Of a DNA stretch of 64,000 bases, positions 22,273-34,779 are shown one piece after another (the first letter of the stretch is position 1; each line of letters opens with the position of its first letter). The notes under the pieces are model-generated. The model had not been told where the DNA came from, ran no database searches, and was given only the letters and a program-made list of their open reading frames with translations. Location of the stretch: NCBI RefSeq assembly GCF_028372415.1, contig NC_092875.1:189749522-189813521 (forward strand), in the 5' to 3' direction. Source of the stretch: Notamacropus eugenii (Eukaryota; Chordata; Mammalia; Diprotodontia; Macropodidae). The translations under genes and the position numbers were made by a program.

Positions 22273-23690
22273 ACATGCACAACAAAGATGACTCTGAAGA
22301 TGGAGCACAATGTGCTAGATGAAAAATGCATTATAACAAAATGCAAAATATGCTAAATGAACCTGCCAGCAACTTTAAAGCATCGTGAAGATATTTCTAT
22401 GGATATCTAAAATATGTCAAAATTTATGTCAAGATATAAGCTTGGGTATAGCTAGGTATACTTAGTGAGAACATTGAGGATGACCCTCAATTATATACAT
22501 GTTCAGTCCCCCTCTCATTTATGACAAATATTTTATTCCTGAATTTCCCCTTGACACCTAGCATACAATAAGGTCACTTATCCTTGTGATCCCTTTCATC
22601 AGTTAAAACTGACTTAATCCATGAGAAACAATAAGAATCTTAAGTTAATTAAAGCATAATTAGAAAATTAAATTGAGAAATAAAATCATTGTATTTTTAA
22701 TTTTATCAAAATTCATTTAAAAATTTTTGGTCTAGATCTGTAGTTTCTTTAGTGTGGCAAATCCCTTGAATGTAAGGAAACTTCCTCTGAGACCAACATG
22801 TAGCTTAACTGTAACTTAGATTTTTAGAGAGCTGGCCGAGGACCCTAAGAGGTTGTAACTGTCCATTATAACATGCCCAATGTGTTTCAGAGGCAGATCT
22901 CGAACCCAAGTCTTCCAAAGTCTAAAGACAGCTCTTTATCCACCATGCCATGCCATCTCTCTCTGTTAGAAATGTCAAGGTAAACATAAATGACTTTCTG
23001 GATCTTTTATATCACTGATCTTTTTTATTAGTGTGGATAATTAAAAGTCAACTACCAGATATGACGGGGGGAGAAAAGAACAAAATATTAGTCCCTCTCA
23101 AAGTAAGTGAAACTGTCTAAATCAAGACTGAATTTAGTGACCTTGCACCTACCTATCTGATAGTCTTTATTGAACCTCACAGGGAGAGTTCTAAGAGGGA
23201 GGAAATTTGACTGGGCTCAGAATGAATAACATCATCGAAAGCCCAGTGACCTCTCCAAGAAGGTTTAAGAAGCAGAAGATTTACAAACTTCATAAGAGCA
23301 GCTCTGGCCCATTGCCATTCTGTGCATAGGGTTCCTGTTAGGACTTGAATCAAGGTAGGTTCAGATTTAGGTCAATAGCTAATTAGGAGCAATGCCCCTA
23401 GGAGATTCAGGAAGTGGTATGTAGAGATTCAATTGACTAGACAAGTAAGAACCAAACATTATTCTAGAAGGTTGGACTATTTGACTTGGAGGTCAATTAA
23501 TCCATCAAGAGGTGTTTATTAAACACCTACTAATGCAAGTACTGTGCAAGGTACAGGTGATATAAAACAAAAACGAAATGGCCCCGAATAAAAAATTGGT
23601 GATTTTTCTTGCAAGTAATATTTTAAAAAGTATTTAGATTGGTGGTAGCCAGTTTTTTTAATTTTTGTTATAATTTTAAGATATCAAAAT
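22273..23690. other. Intron 3, mostly unassigned
   Basis: A minus-strand MIR fragment is at 22860-22965 (CAGAGGCAGATCTCGAACCC). A short minus-strand L2 end is at 23500-23580 (GTGTTTATTAAACACCTACT). The rest is AT-rich and unassigned. Confidence 0.45.
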
Positions 23691-23870
23691 AGGATCGGAG
23701 ATTTAGAGCTAGAAGAGACCACAGGGACATCTAGTCCAAATCTTCATTTTTATAGAAGAGGACAATGAGAACCAGGGAGATGAAATGTGATTTGTACAAG
23801 TTCACACAGATAGTAAGTAGAAGAGGTCAGCTTTGAACCCAAGTTCTCGGACTCCAAAACTAGCATGTGT
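23691..23870 (-). repeat. MIR SINE
   Basis: GAGATTTAGAGCTAGAAGAG, CACAGGGACATCTAGTCC, GAAGAGGACAATGAGAACC and TTTGAACCCAAGTTCTCGGAC are in the minus-strand MIR order. Confidence 0.75.
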
Positions 23871-24705
23871 TTTATTAATACAAGGAGTAGCATAACATGC
23901 AAATAGCAAAAACAAAAAGCAAGCATCCCGCATATGGCTTTTAACAGGTAAGCTCAAAAATAGAGGGGATGGGAGAGCCTCTCTCTACTTAGAAAGAATG
24001 AGCTAGGGGTCGAATGAAATCTCAGATCCATCAGAGTGGAACCAAATTCTAATGCTCAGCAAGGAGGAAAAGTCCAATATTTACTCAATGCACACTTTCC
24101 CTACCCCTTCCAGACTTATTGCTAAATTAAAACCACCCAAAATCCTATAGTCCAACTGTGTCTTCTTTTTAGGAGGTTTTGTTATGTGAATACAAATTCA
24201 ATTTCCTTTTAGTTTTGGCTATTGAAGAATTTCATCTAACTTAACTGTGTAATGCAGAGTGTAATATCTCTGAGCTCCAACATTGCTAGAGTAACAAATA
24301 GTTTCTTTTTCAGCAGATGGCTTTCACCAGCAGGAGGCCCAAATGCCAATTGTCATTAAAAAAAGAAAGAAAGAAAGAAAAACCACAAAATAACAACAAA
24401 AACAGAGACCCGGTTTGTTAAACACATCCCACAGTCTATATGTGGTGAAGAAATTCTCACCACATGAACTCTCATAGACGCCAAAAAGCAAATAGAATTG
24501 CTTTTCCTTTCTTAAAAAAATAAAAGCAACCATCACAGAATCACAAAATTTTATGGAAATTTTGAAAAGACCAAGAGAGCATTTAATTCAAGCATCTAAG
24601 AAAATGAGAAATGAGGCAGAGAATGGCCTCTTTACCTAGTCAAAATGCCTCATTTCTTATTAAGCCTTAATCACTGAATTGACTTTGCCTCAGTCAAAGT
24701 GAGAC
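23871..24705. other. Intron 3, no feature recognised
   Basis: Apart from an AAAG run at 24360-24380, nothing was recognised. Confidence 0.45.
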
Positions 24706-24935
24706 CTTTAAAGACCTTAGTTGGAAAAGGCCAAGGTCCCCTAGAGCATCCTGGGCCATCTCCAGTCTTCCTGGTCTATATCTGGCCACTGGACCCAAAT
24801 GGCTCCAGAGGAGAAAGTGAAGCTAGTGATTTTGCACAGCCTCCCTCACTTAAATCTAATTCACTTGCAAGTCGAGGCATCATCTTTCTGATGCCATGGT
24901 CCTCTGAGAATGAAAGACAAGCAGCAACAAAAAAA
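24706..24935 (+). repeat. RTE-tailed SINE fragment, headless
   Basis: GGCCAAGGTCCCCTAGAGCA, CATCTCCAGTCTTCCTGG, GGCCACTGGACCCAAATGGC, CTCCCTCACTTAAATCTAA and CCATGGTCCTCTGAGAATG lead to an A-rich AGCAACAAAAAA tail. It includes the terminal GGTCCTC..GAGAATGAA motif shared with the RTE LINE ends at 44087, 55745 and 41325. Confidence 0.82.
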
Positions 24936-25983
24936 TGTGAAGCTAAAGCCCAGGAAAGTTAAAAGATTTGCTCAAGATCACATGCCAGAATCCGGGGCTC
25001 GTGGATCTCATGTCTTTCTTTGGACTTTTCTTTTTTCCCCTTCTTGGTAGATATAGTATAATACTTGTGATTTTTTTAGCAATGTGCTAAATCTGGTCAA
25101 CATTTTCCCTGAATAAAACTGATATTCCAAGTTCCATGGTTTTCTCCAAGTTAGAACAAGATACTTCCAAGCTCACTGCCTCCTAACATGGGTGTCAGGA
25201 TTCCTCCAATGTAGAACTGGAAAGGGTGCACAGAAGGGGACAAAAGCAGTGTGTCCACCAGGGAGCCATAGTTAAAAGGTCATGGCATCATGAGCAAATC
25301 CACAGTGATCTTGGGAGAGGTTTCTTCCTGAGATTCCTGTATCTTCTTTCCATGCTTTAGGGCAGCTCTTGGATCAAAGGGGAGGAAAGGGATCCCTCTC
25401 AGGTGAGTCTGCTTGGTTTCCCATCCTTGAGGCTACATGGGGGTGTCAGTCAGCTAGGAAACTAGACATATCTAGCTTTGAATGGAAAATTCCAGATACA
25501 TGGGGGCTTCTAGAGAAGGGTCAGAGCAAGAGGGAGAGGGTACCAAGTAAGAAGAGAGGATGTAGCTAAGGTTACACAACTTGTCATAGAGGGAAAGACT
25601 AGACCAGAAAATATTCTGATTTTTCTGACCATTGCAACAGACTGCTTTCCCACAAGTCAAGTAATCGTAGCCCAGGGGTCTAACTCCTGGTCCAGCAATA
25701 ACTCAAGAGACAAGGTTATATAAATCTACCCAGAGATGGACCAGATTTCAGCATCCAAAGACCTAGTTCAGGAAATCATCTGGCTTCTCTAAGACCATAA
25801 GGTCTATTGCACGAAAGAAGTGCCAAGGACCAAGCTCAAAGTCCCTATGGAGAATGTTCAGGCATTGCTCCCTGCCCTGATTGTCTATGACACCAACAGT
25901 CTATATTAGATGCATCAACATATGAGTCAAAACTAATTTCAACACCTAAGGTGCTCTTGATTGAGGCCAAATGAAAGGACTAT
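24936..25983. other. Intron 3, no feature recognised
   Basis: Mixed composition with no named repeat and no exon-like segment. Confidence 0.45.
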
Positions 25984-26210
25984 GTACCTGTGGTGCAATG
26001 GATAGAGTGCTGGGCCTGTAAGGAGTTCAAATCTACCTTCAAATACTTATTAGCTCTGTGACTGTGGGCAAGTCACTTAACCCTGTTTGCCTCAGTATCT
26101 TCATATGGAAAATGAGCTGGAGAAGAAAATGGCAAACCACTCCAGGATCTTTGCCAAGAAAACCCTAAATGGGGTCATGAAGAGTCAGGCATGACTGAAA
26201 CAACAACATA
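25984..26210 (+). repeat. tRNA-headed marsupial SINE
   Basis: GGTGCAATGGATAGAGTGCT, GAGTTCAAATCTACC, CAAGTCACTTAACCC, AATGGCAAACCACTCCAGG, GGGGTCATGAAGAGTCAGG and a CTGAAACAACAACA tail. Confidence 0.9.
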
Positions 26211-27142
<932 letters not shown>

Positions 27143-27245
27143 CAGAGGTGGAGAACCTTCGGTCTCAAGGCCACATGTGGTCACCCTTTGACTGAATCCA
27201 AATTTCACAGCAGCTTCCAGGCCACAGGTTCCCCTCCCCTACCCT
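27143..27245. mobile_element. Small hAT (Charlie-like) MITE, decayed copy
   Basis: CAGAGGTGGAGAACCTTCGG at the left and GGCCACAGGTTCCCCTCCCC at the right are diverged forms of the termini of the element at 2539-2632. The interior has CACATGTGGTCACCCTTTGAC. Confidence 0.7.
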
Positions 27246-27623
27246 GAGACCAAGGGGAAAAATTATGTCATCTATGCAACTTAAGGAAGATGCGCTTCCC
27301 CACTTTCTTCCCTCCAAAAAAAGGTAGAATTTTCTTTACATGGAAGTACTAAGAGGGAAATCTCAGTGCTGTGAAGTTTTAATTAGGAGACTAAAGTTGG
27401 AGGAATACAATTTTTAATGATATTAGAATTCATAAGTGGAAGGATTGTTTAGTTAGTCACCATCTGAATTTCATTGATACAGGCTGTACTCCCTTATATC
27501 TGTTAATTCAAACCACACATTTGGAGCTCCAGTTAAGACTCAAGGACAGCTAACTTCCTGAAGTTTCTATGCCTGGATACATTACCCAGATTTCTGAGAC
27601 ACTGGGCTGATCATAATAGGATA

Positions 27624-27812
27624 GAGGTTCTCAAAGTGAAGTCTTTTGGGAGGTTTTCAAGGTCAAAATTATTTTCACAATAAAACTAAGATATTTTAAT
27701 TTCTAACATGATAGATATATTGATAAGATATAACCCACATAAACAAATCCTCAATAATTTTCAAGAGCATAAAGAGAGACCCTTTTGAGACCAAAAAGTT
27801 TGAGAACTACCA
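27624..27812 (-). mobile_element. hAT-Charlie-type element, internally deleted
   Basis: The left end GGTTCTCAAAGTGAAGTC and right end GACCAAAAAGTTTGAGAAC are inverted termini. The right part (CTCAATAATTTTCAAGAGCA) is the reverse complement of 31396-31423, so this is the same family as the 31361 element in opposite orientation, reduced to about 190 bp. Confidence 0.75.
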
Positions 27813-27964
27813 TAGGAAATGGATTTGTCCCATTGGGCATGTCCCTTCTTACTCTTGGCCCTTGCGCCTAGAAACATTCTGATTGTTTGAAAACAGCTGG
27901 CATAAATAAAGAGAAGAAAAAATAGAAATAAGGGAAAGTTTAGCTATGAGGAATATGGCCTCAT

Positions 27965-28082
27965 ACCCAGGAATATATATATATTATATAACATATATTT
28001 ATATAATATCTAATATAATATATTTTATTATATATTATATAATATGTATATTTAAATATATAATAATATATATTTACTTTAG
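27965..28082. repeat. AT-rich low-complexity tract
   Basis: ATATATATTATATAACATAT and similar alternation. The open frames here are artefacts. Confidence 0.9.
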
Positions 28083-29149
28083 GCCTATTTACTTCAAGGA
28101 CTATTTACAAGTCCTTGAAAGCATATTATAACATGAGCAGCAATTCCCCAAATTAAAAATGAATGAAAAGAACGCTGTTTAGCTGTTAGAGGAGGACAAA
28201 GAGGAGAGTGCATTAGGAAGACTGCCCTTGGCAGGACTGAGCCTGGAATGATTAAGATAACAATGTAATGAGGATGATGATGCCGACAATGATAATAAAG
28301 AATTACAATGATAAACTTGCCATCTTTCATAAACTGACTGATGAGGAATTCCCCTAGTATAAAAATAAACCTCAAAATACCCCTGAGAGTTCTACAGATA
28401 AACTATATTGAAAGTGGAACATTCTCAAACATCAAACATGCCCAAAACTGCCTGGTCATAACAATGATCTATAATGTTTTTAATTGTTGCTGCCATGCCA
28501 AAGGCTCATAATCTCCAAGCTACATGTAAGAAAAGGCTTTTAAACTATAGAGACCTAGTAGTAAACATTAAAATTCTATGGGAACAGGATGAGATACCTA
28601 TCATCCCTGGTATTCTACCCTGCCTGCTACAGGAGTTATCCCAAGGATACCTTCAGGGATCCTACAGAAGATGAGCTTATATCCCAATGCTTTTATTCCA
28701 TTATAAATGCAGTTATTTTATCCAGTTTTGCAAAAATAGTCCATAGAACATTAAATATAAAATAACAATAGGAGGATAGTGACCTGTTCCAGGACTGTTT
28801 CAATCTGAACTTGGTCCGTTTCCTTAGAGAGGGAATATGGAATAGTGGCTAGAGTAATAGACTTGTTGTCTGGGACACCTGGGTTGAAATCCTGCCTCTA
28901 ACACTATCTATGGGACCCTAAGCAAACCAGTTGACCTCTTGCCATATGACCGACCCAACTTTTTTGCTTTTTCATTTCTTTAGTTTGTCAGCATCCTTCC
29001 TAAAATGCAATGCCAAGAACCAAACATCATACTTTGTATTGGTTTTCTTTATGACACTGCAGAGTACAATGTTAATTGGTAGGGCAATATACTCAGACAC
29101 TATAAGAAATTATTCACTCATCTGTCCTACCTTCAACACTGTTCTGCAG
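28083..29149. other. Rest of intron 4
   Basis: A plus-strand MIR fragment is at 28835-28935 (GGAATAGTGGCTAGAGTAA, CTGGGTTGAAATCCTGCC). The rest is unassigned. The final CCTACCTTCAACACTGTTCTGCAG is a good polypyrimidine tract and acceptor. Confidence 0.6.
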
Positions 29150-29440
29150 GTTAAAGGTGAAGAAATGAAAAAAAGGTTGAGAAATGACAGGCCTTTGCCA
29201 CCAATTGTCCCTTCAAGCACTGCAGAACTGAACAAGGATGACACTCCATTTGCCAAAGAATTTGATGCTACACACTCGACTGGGTTTCATCCCTCCACCA
29301 TGGAAACAGGAAGGCAAGTGAAAAGGAAAAAAAGTGTTGGGAAAGGCAATGTGACTTCAAGTGAAATAAATCAAAATTATGAAGCCTTTGGGATTGTGGA
29401 GTCTGATGTGCACTACAACACTCCTGATGATGTATTCTGA
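29150..29440 (+). CDS. STMND1: STMND1, last coding exon with stop codon
   Basis: The exon has 96 sense codons and a TGA at 29438-29440. It enters in phase 0 after CTGCAG. The first residues VKGEEMKKRLRNDRPLPP continue the stathmin helix (E-x3-K-R-L-R-x-D-R), which is shorter here than in classical stathmins. The tail has a basic cluster, QVKRKKS, that could serve as nuclear localisation signal. It ends with the conserved C-terminal motif of the family, EAFGIVESDVHYNTPDDVF. Published work on STMND1 reports shuttling to the nucleus. Here that is inferred from the basic cluster. An upstream in-frame ATG at 28931 lies in the intron and is not a start, because the acceptor falls between. Confidence 0.94.
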   Translation, partial: VKGEEMKKRLRNDRPLPPIVPSSTAELNKDDTPFAKEFDATHSTGFHPSTMETGRQVKRKKSVGKGNVTSSEINQNYEAFGIVESDVHYNTPDDVF

Positions 29441-29740
29441 TGTACTGGTGATCCACTTTGAGGACTTAAATCTAATCTAATTTATATTCTCATATTTTTG
29501 ATATTTTGATGCACCTTTTTCATAAACAAAACACAACCGAGAAACAAAGAAGTCCATGATAATACACTTACTTGCTCCTGACTTGGGATTTTTTCCACTT
29601 TGGGGCATAGATTGTTGCCAAGAATGCAGGGAGAAGTTTGTGGGTGTAAATTCAATGAACCTAAGGGAAGTGCTTTGATTTGATGAGTGTCTTCCAGAGT
29701 CACTTAATGTACTTGGAATAAAATCTGGTCGACTCTACTC
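29441..29740 (+). other. STMND1: STMND1 3' untranslated region
   Basis: About 300 bases from the stop codon to just past the AATAAA at 29717. It contains no recognised repeat. The exact cleavage site is not known. Confidence 0.7.
29717..29722 (+). terminator. Polyadenylation signal AATAAA
   Basis: It is the first canonical hexamer after the stop, 277 bases downstream, followed by a GT-rich ATCTGGTCG patch. It is likely the main STMND1 signal. Confidence 0.7.
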
Positions 29741-30340
29741 AACGTAAACTACACAAGTGATATTTCACTAATTCTTAAAAATTTAAATCCTTGCTTTACC
29801 CCTTTACTTCCCTCCTACAGACCTTACTGTAGTACTTGGTCTAGGGACAATGCTTGGCTTCACTGTTAATACTCAGGGCTAGAGAGAGTGTTGATTTCAA
29901 GGTTACTGGTTTTGCATCCACATAGTCCAAAGGAAAAGGAGGAGGAAGAGGAGGGAGGCAGCCCCAGGAGGAAACTTTCTACCCTAATGCCTGAGGTCAG
30001 TAAAGGCTCAGCTGAATTCCTTGCTCAATGTATTCTATCACCTGGGTCTTTCTTTCCATGCTAAGCAGTTCTCCTGTGAGTGAGATAATCCATCTTAAGG
30101 TGTGTTGCAGCTAATGAAAAATATTGTAGTGTACCAGGAAGTGTCCTGGAATGCCCAGAGAGATTTGGTTTTGAATTCTACCTCTGACACTTTCTAGATT
30201 TTGGGACCATTAACAGGAGGATTAACCTCTCCAGGTCTCAGTTTCTTCATCTACAGAATGGGAATAGTAATGCCTACAACACAAATCTCTCCAAGTTGTT
30301 GTGAGGATCACGTGAGATCCTTCATTCATCCATTCATTTG
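29741..30340. other. Downstream flank with a MIR
   Basis: 30125-30325 is a plus-strand MIR (TTTTGAATTCTACCTCTGACAC, CAGTTTCTTCATCTACAGAATG, GTTGTGAGGATCACGTGAG). 29741-30124 is unassigned. Confidence 0.6.
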
Positions 30341-30652
30341 GGCAGCTAGGTGGTGCAGTGGATAAAGCACCAGTGCAGGAGTCAGGAGGATCTGAGTTCA
30401 AATCTCACCTCAGACACTTGATACTCAGTAGCTATGTGACCTTGGGTGAGTCACTTAACGCCAGCTGCCTCATCCTGGGTCATCTCCAGTCATCCTGATG
30501 AATATCTGGTCACTAGATTCAGGTGGCTCTGGAGGAGAAGTGAGGCTGGTGACCTGCACAGCCCTCCCTCACTCAAAACAAAATCAAGTGCAAGTCATGT
30601 CATCATTTCTCTGATGGCATGGTCTTCTTTGGCAACGAAGGATGAACACACA
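30341..30652 (+). repeat. RTE-tailed composite SINE, full length
   Basis: Head GGGCAGCTAGGTGGTGCAGT, body GAGTTCAAATCTCACCTCAG and GCTGCCTCATCCTGGGTCATC, tail GATGGCATGGTCTTCTTTGG and GAAGGATGAACACAC. It closely resembles the copies at 7849 and 60194 and is inserted at the end of an L2. Confidence 0.9.
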
Positions 30653-31360
30653 AATAATCATTTATTAAGCATCTAAATGGGCTGGTCACTGTGTGCTAAG
30701 CATAGAAATAAAAAGATGAAAATAATACAGTCCCTGCCCTCCAGGAGTATCTATTTTTTTAGGTGAAACAGCATGAGCCCAGATAAATAAATTCAAAACA
30801 TATAAATATGTCTGAACTCAGAGAATTCCAGATATGTTTTGTGTAAAAGCTGGCATTTGTACTAATCCTTGAAGGAAGCTAAGGATTCCATGAGTTGGAG
30901 ATGTGACAGATTTAGGATGCAGAATGAGACACATATTTCTGTATACAGTCATTGAGGGAATTTGTTTTGCTTGACTATGCATATTTGTTACAAGTAATTT
31001 GTTTTTCTTCTTTCAATGGAGTAAATGTGGGAGGGAGAAAAAAATAAATTTTGTTTAGTTTTTTTTTTTAAAATGGAGGGGCTAAGGATGTGAAATATTG
31101 CATTCACTTTTAGATAAAGTCACTGGATTATTAGATTTTATTTTGTTACAAGAGACTTCTTACAAAGTGGGAATAATCTTAAACATTTTTGATATGAAAA
31201 CAAAACATATCAAGAAAAAATTTAAAAAGAGAGAGGAAGTGTATTCTAGACATGGGAGACAGTTCAGATAAAAACACAAGAGAAGAGGGATGGAATGATG
31301 TAGATAGGGGAACATTAAAATAGACAACTATGATTAAAATGTAGAGTACATGAAGTAGGA

Positions 31361-31886
31361 CTGATAGTTCTCAAACGTTTTCATCTCAAGACCTCTTTAT
31401 GCTCTTAAAAATTATTGAGGACCCCAAAGAGCTTTTGTTTTTTGGGTTTATGAATGTTTATCCTATGAGGAATTAAAACTGGCCATTTAAAAATATTTAT
31501 TAATTCATTTAAAATAATAATTCCATTATGTGTTAATATAAATAACAAATTTCAATGAAAAATAACATTTTCCAAAACAAAAAACAATTAGTAGGAAGAG
31601 TGGCATTGTTTTACATATTTTCTAAAAAATTTCTGCAATGCCTGGCTTAATAGAAGACAGCTGGATTCTCATATTTGTATATGCATTCAATCTGTTGTGT
31701 TATGCTGTTTTGATTGAAGTATATCAAGAAAATCTGGCCTCACACAGACATGTAGTTGGGAAAGGGAAGAGTATTTTAATAAACAAATAATTCCTTGGTA
31801 TTATTATGAAAGTAATATGTTGTGAACCCCCTAAAAAGATCTCAGGAACTCTCAAGAGTTTGTGGACCACTCTTTGAGAAAGATTT
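31361..31886 (+). mobile_element. hAT-Charlie-type element
   Basis: The left terminus TAGTTCTCAAACGTTTTC and right terminus ACCACTCTTTGAGAAAGA are inverted. The interior is AT-rich with AAAAATTATTGAGGACCCC and GGCTTAATAGAAGACAGCTG. At about 526 bp it has no transposase frame. It sits inside the L2 and is therefore younger. Confidence 0.8.
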
Positions 31887-32404
31887 ACCTAACCAGGTTT
31901 TATATTGGTGAAACAGACTGATGTACAGTAACTTGGAAAGGTAAACTGGAGACAGACTTTGAAAGTCCTTATGCCAAAGAGAGAAGTGTGCATTTTTTAC
32001 TAGAGACAACTGGAAGTTCTTAAACAGGAAAGTGCCATATCCAGACCTGAAGCTTTAGGAGTATCATTTTGCAGCTACAAGGAGGATTGGGTTAGAGAGG
32101 GAGAGACAGAGACGAGCAGAACAACAGGAAATCTATTGCAGTAATCCAGGTGAGAGGTGGTAAAGATTTGATGCTGCGGAATACAATAAGCAAAGCTTGG
32201 TATTTGATTGGATATGAGGAGTAAACAAGAGGGAATTTTAGGATGATTACCAGGTTACAAACCTAGTTGACCAGAAAGAGGGAAATGAGGAAAAGACAAG
32301 GACATCTGAAAGATGATGAGTTCTCTTTTGGACTTATTCAGTTTGATATGGCTATTTGGAAATATTCAGTGGATACTTGGTGATGTCAGACTGGAGCTCA
32401 GGAG

Positions 32405-32565
32405 AGATACTCTATAGATATAGATATACATATATGTATGCACATGTCTGTAAATATACACACATGTATATATGCATATTTTACATGTATATTCATATAT
32501 ACATCTTTTATGTAAATGTGCATGCATATACATAGTGTGTGTGCGTGTGTGTGTGTGATATGTGT
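32405..32565. repeat. Microsatellite (ATAT/TGCACATG/GTGTGT)
   Basis: Alternating purine-pyrimidine tract ending in GTGTGTGCGTGTGTGTGTGT. It lies within the L2. Confidence 0.9.
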
Positions 32566-32913
32566 ATGCCTGGGAATCATCTGCGTAGAAATGATCATTG
32601 AATCCCCTGAGAACAGATGAAAGAGACCACACTACAGGATAGAATGAAGAGAGGAAAGAGCCTAATTCGTTAGCTGGTGTATACCCACACAAAGTGGGCA
32701 AGACGTGGATAATGATCCAGCAAGGGATACTGAGGAACAGCCAGAGAAACAGGGAAAATCAAGTGAGAACAGTGACATGGAAAAAAAGAGAGGAAAGAGA
32801 ATCCAGGAGAAGGGATCAGCAGTGTTAAATGCTTCAGTCAGGTGAAAGGGATGAAGATGGAGACAAGGCCTCCAGATTTGTCCATTAGAAGATTGTTGGT
32901 AACTGTAGAAATG

Positions 32914-33223
32914 TGTGTTTGTCCTTTGTTGCCAAAGAAGACCATGCTATCAGAGAAGTGATGACATGACTTGCACTTGACTTCTTATGAGTGTGGGAGA
33001 GCTGTGCAGGTCACCAGCCTCACTTCTCCTCCAGAGCCATCTGAATCCAGTGACCAAATATTCATCAGGATGACTGGAGATGACCCAGGATGAGGCAATT
33101 GGGGCTAAGTGACTTGCCCAAAGTCACACAGCTAGTGAGTGTCAAGTATCTGAGGTGAGATTTGAACTCAGGTCCTCCTGACTCCTACACTGGTGCTCTA
33201 TCCACTGCACCACCTAGCTGCCC
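32914..33223 (-). repeat. RTE-tailed composite SINE, full length
   Basis: The reverse complement runs from GGGGCAGCTAGGTGGTGCAG through the standard body to the GACAAACACA tail. On the plus strand GTTGCCAAAGAAGACCATGC marks the tail and TATCCACTGCACCACCTAGC the head. Confidence 0.9.
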
Positions 33224-33310
33224 CTGTAAATATCTGAGGTCATATTTGAACTCAGGTCCTTCAGATTCCAGGGCTGGTACTCTATCTACTGCTCCACCTA
33301 GCTGCCCCTA
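33224..33310 (-). repeat. SINE head fragment next to the previous SINE
   Basis: ATCTGAGGTCATATTTGAAC, TCAGGTCCTTCAGATTCCAG and CTACTGCTCCACCTAGCTGC. This is the 5' half of a tRNA-headed SINE, in tandem with the full copy. Confidence 0.8.
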
Positions 33311-34027
33311 ACTGTAGAAATAACAGCTCCAGAAATGAAGAAATGAGTGAAGATAGATTTTTCTGTCTTTTTTTTTTAATCTATCTTTTCCTAACTGTCA
33401 AAATGAAGAGGACAGTAACTTAAAGGGAGGTAACATGAAGTTAACTAATATTTTATTTTGTTTTATTCGTGGGCAGTGTGTGCAACTGACTTGGAGACTA
33501 AAAATTAGTGAGCATCTGTCAATAAGCATTTCTAAGCACTTATCATGTGCCAAGCATTGGGCTAAGCACTGGGGATACAAAGGAGCTTGTGGGAGAGACA
33601 ACATGTGAACAACCACACGCAAGTATAGACAAGATAAACTAGAGATAACCAACAGAGGGAAGGTACTAGCTGTAAGCGAGATCAATCAGCAAAGAAATTT
33701 AGTATATAACAAAAACTAGAGAATGGCAATGAGCCAAGGGACAAGTCTCTGGACAAGGGACAAAGAGTACAAGTAGAGGGGTCATCCTCACTGTCTCATC
33801 TTCATCAGAGACTAGAATAAAGGAGGAAAGAATGGGACAATCCAGGACTGGCATTTGGTAAGGTATGTGTGGCAACAGGTAAGGGGTAATACCTAGAAAG
33901 GGTTTTGTAAACAGTAAAGGATTGCATAAATGCTAGTTATTAATATTATTATTAATATTAATATTATTATTATTGGAACCTCTAAATCCATCTGGTTATG
34001 AACACATCATTCTAGGATACTTTTAAA
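33311..34027. repeat. L2 end and ATT microsatellite
   Basis: 33505-33685 is a minus-strand L2 3' end (AGCACTTATCATGTGCCAAG, TAAGCACTGGGGATACAAAG, AACCAACAGAGGGAAGGTACT). 33938-33976 is a run of ATT/AAT units. Between them nothing was recognised. Confidence 0.65.
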
Positions 34028-34260
34028 AATAATAATTAACATGTATTTAGACCTTTAAGGCTTGCAAAGCACTCTACATACACCATTTCTCATAGTAGTG
34101 GTCACAACAACCCCTGTGAAGTGTTACTTATTATCCTTATTTTACAGACGAGCAAACTGAGGCTCACAAAGGTTCTGACTGGGGCAAGGTTTGAATTCAG
34201 CTCTCCTTAACTCCAAGTCTAGCACTGTGCTCACCATACCACATTGATGCCTCTGGTCCA
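34028..34260 (-). repeat. MIR-like SINE
   Basis: GGCTTGCAAAGCACTCTACA, ACCCCTGTGAAGTGTTAC, TTTTACAGACGAGCAAACTG and TTGAATTCAGCTCTCCTTAAC are in minus-strand order. Confidence 0.7.
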
Positions 34261-34278
34261 TATGCGACTTGGATATGG

Positions 34279-34279
<1 letters not shown>

Positions 34280-34330
<51 letters not shown>
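34280..34330. repeat. (GT)n microsatellite
   Basis: About 25 uninterrupted GT units, likely polymorphic. Confidence 0.97.
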
Positions 34331-34336
<6 letters not shown>

Positions 34337-34779
34337 TGTTTGGTTCACCAACACTCCTTAGAACACTATAAATGGCTCCTGTGAGCATACACATTTCGTA
34401 TTGGAATGAGTCCAGTCCCAGTGGCACAGTAATTATGTTTGCTAACTCCTTGTGCAAGTATATATCACAGGTGTGCTATTTAAAAGATCTCTTGTTATTG
34501 TTTTGTTCCAGCACGGTGGAACAATAGGAAGCCTTTTCAGAATGATACCCGGTAATGGCATTTACCAATTATGTAAAATGGGATAATGGCTGGAACAAAG
34601 TTTCACTCTGGAGGGAGGAGAACTATGAGCTATGAGTATGGAGATTCTAATTTTTTTTACTTATTTTTTAAAGCCCTACTGAACTTAAAAAAAAGACTAC
34701 CAAAAATGAAAAACAGGAAAAATGTAAGTCCTATAGATTGTTGTTGTTTTTAATGTGGAAAATACAAACATAATAATGG
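34331..34779. other. Intergenic, no feature recognised
   Basis: No repeat or gene is seen. Confidence 0.45.

Larger units (their letters stand above)
30655..32912 (-). repeat. Long LINE L2, minus strand, with insertions
   Basis: The L2 phrases are in order: CATTTATTAAGCATCTAAAT, CAGTCCCTGCCCTCCAGGAG, TTGAAGGAAGCTAAGGATTCC, AGACTTTGAAAGTCCTTATG, TTGCAGTAATCCAGGTGAGAG, GAATCATCTGCGTAGAAATG, GTGTTAAATGCTTCAGTCAGG. Interruptions are a probable L1 3' scrap (30945-31070), a hAT element (31361-31886) and an ATATGCAC microsatellite (32405-32565). It is non-coding now. Confidence 0.75.

Noticed and set aside
28931..29149. In-frame N-terminal extension of the last STMND1 exon, starting at an ATG in the intron
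   Set aside because: The acceptor CTGCAG at 29149 and the peptide match to the family place the exon start at 29150. The upstream residues have no family resemblance.
33224..33310. Tandem similar segments that might suggest a CRISPR-like or satellite array
   Set aside because: They are two adjacent SINE copies. There are no regularly spaced unique spacers.
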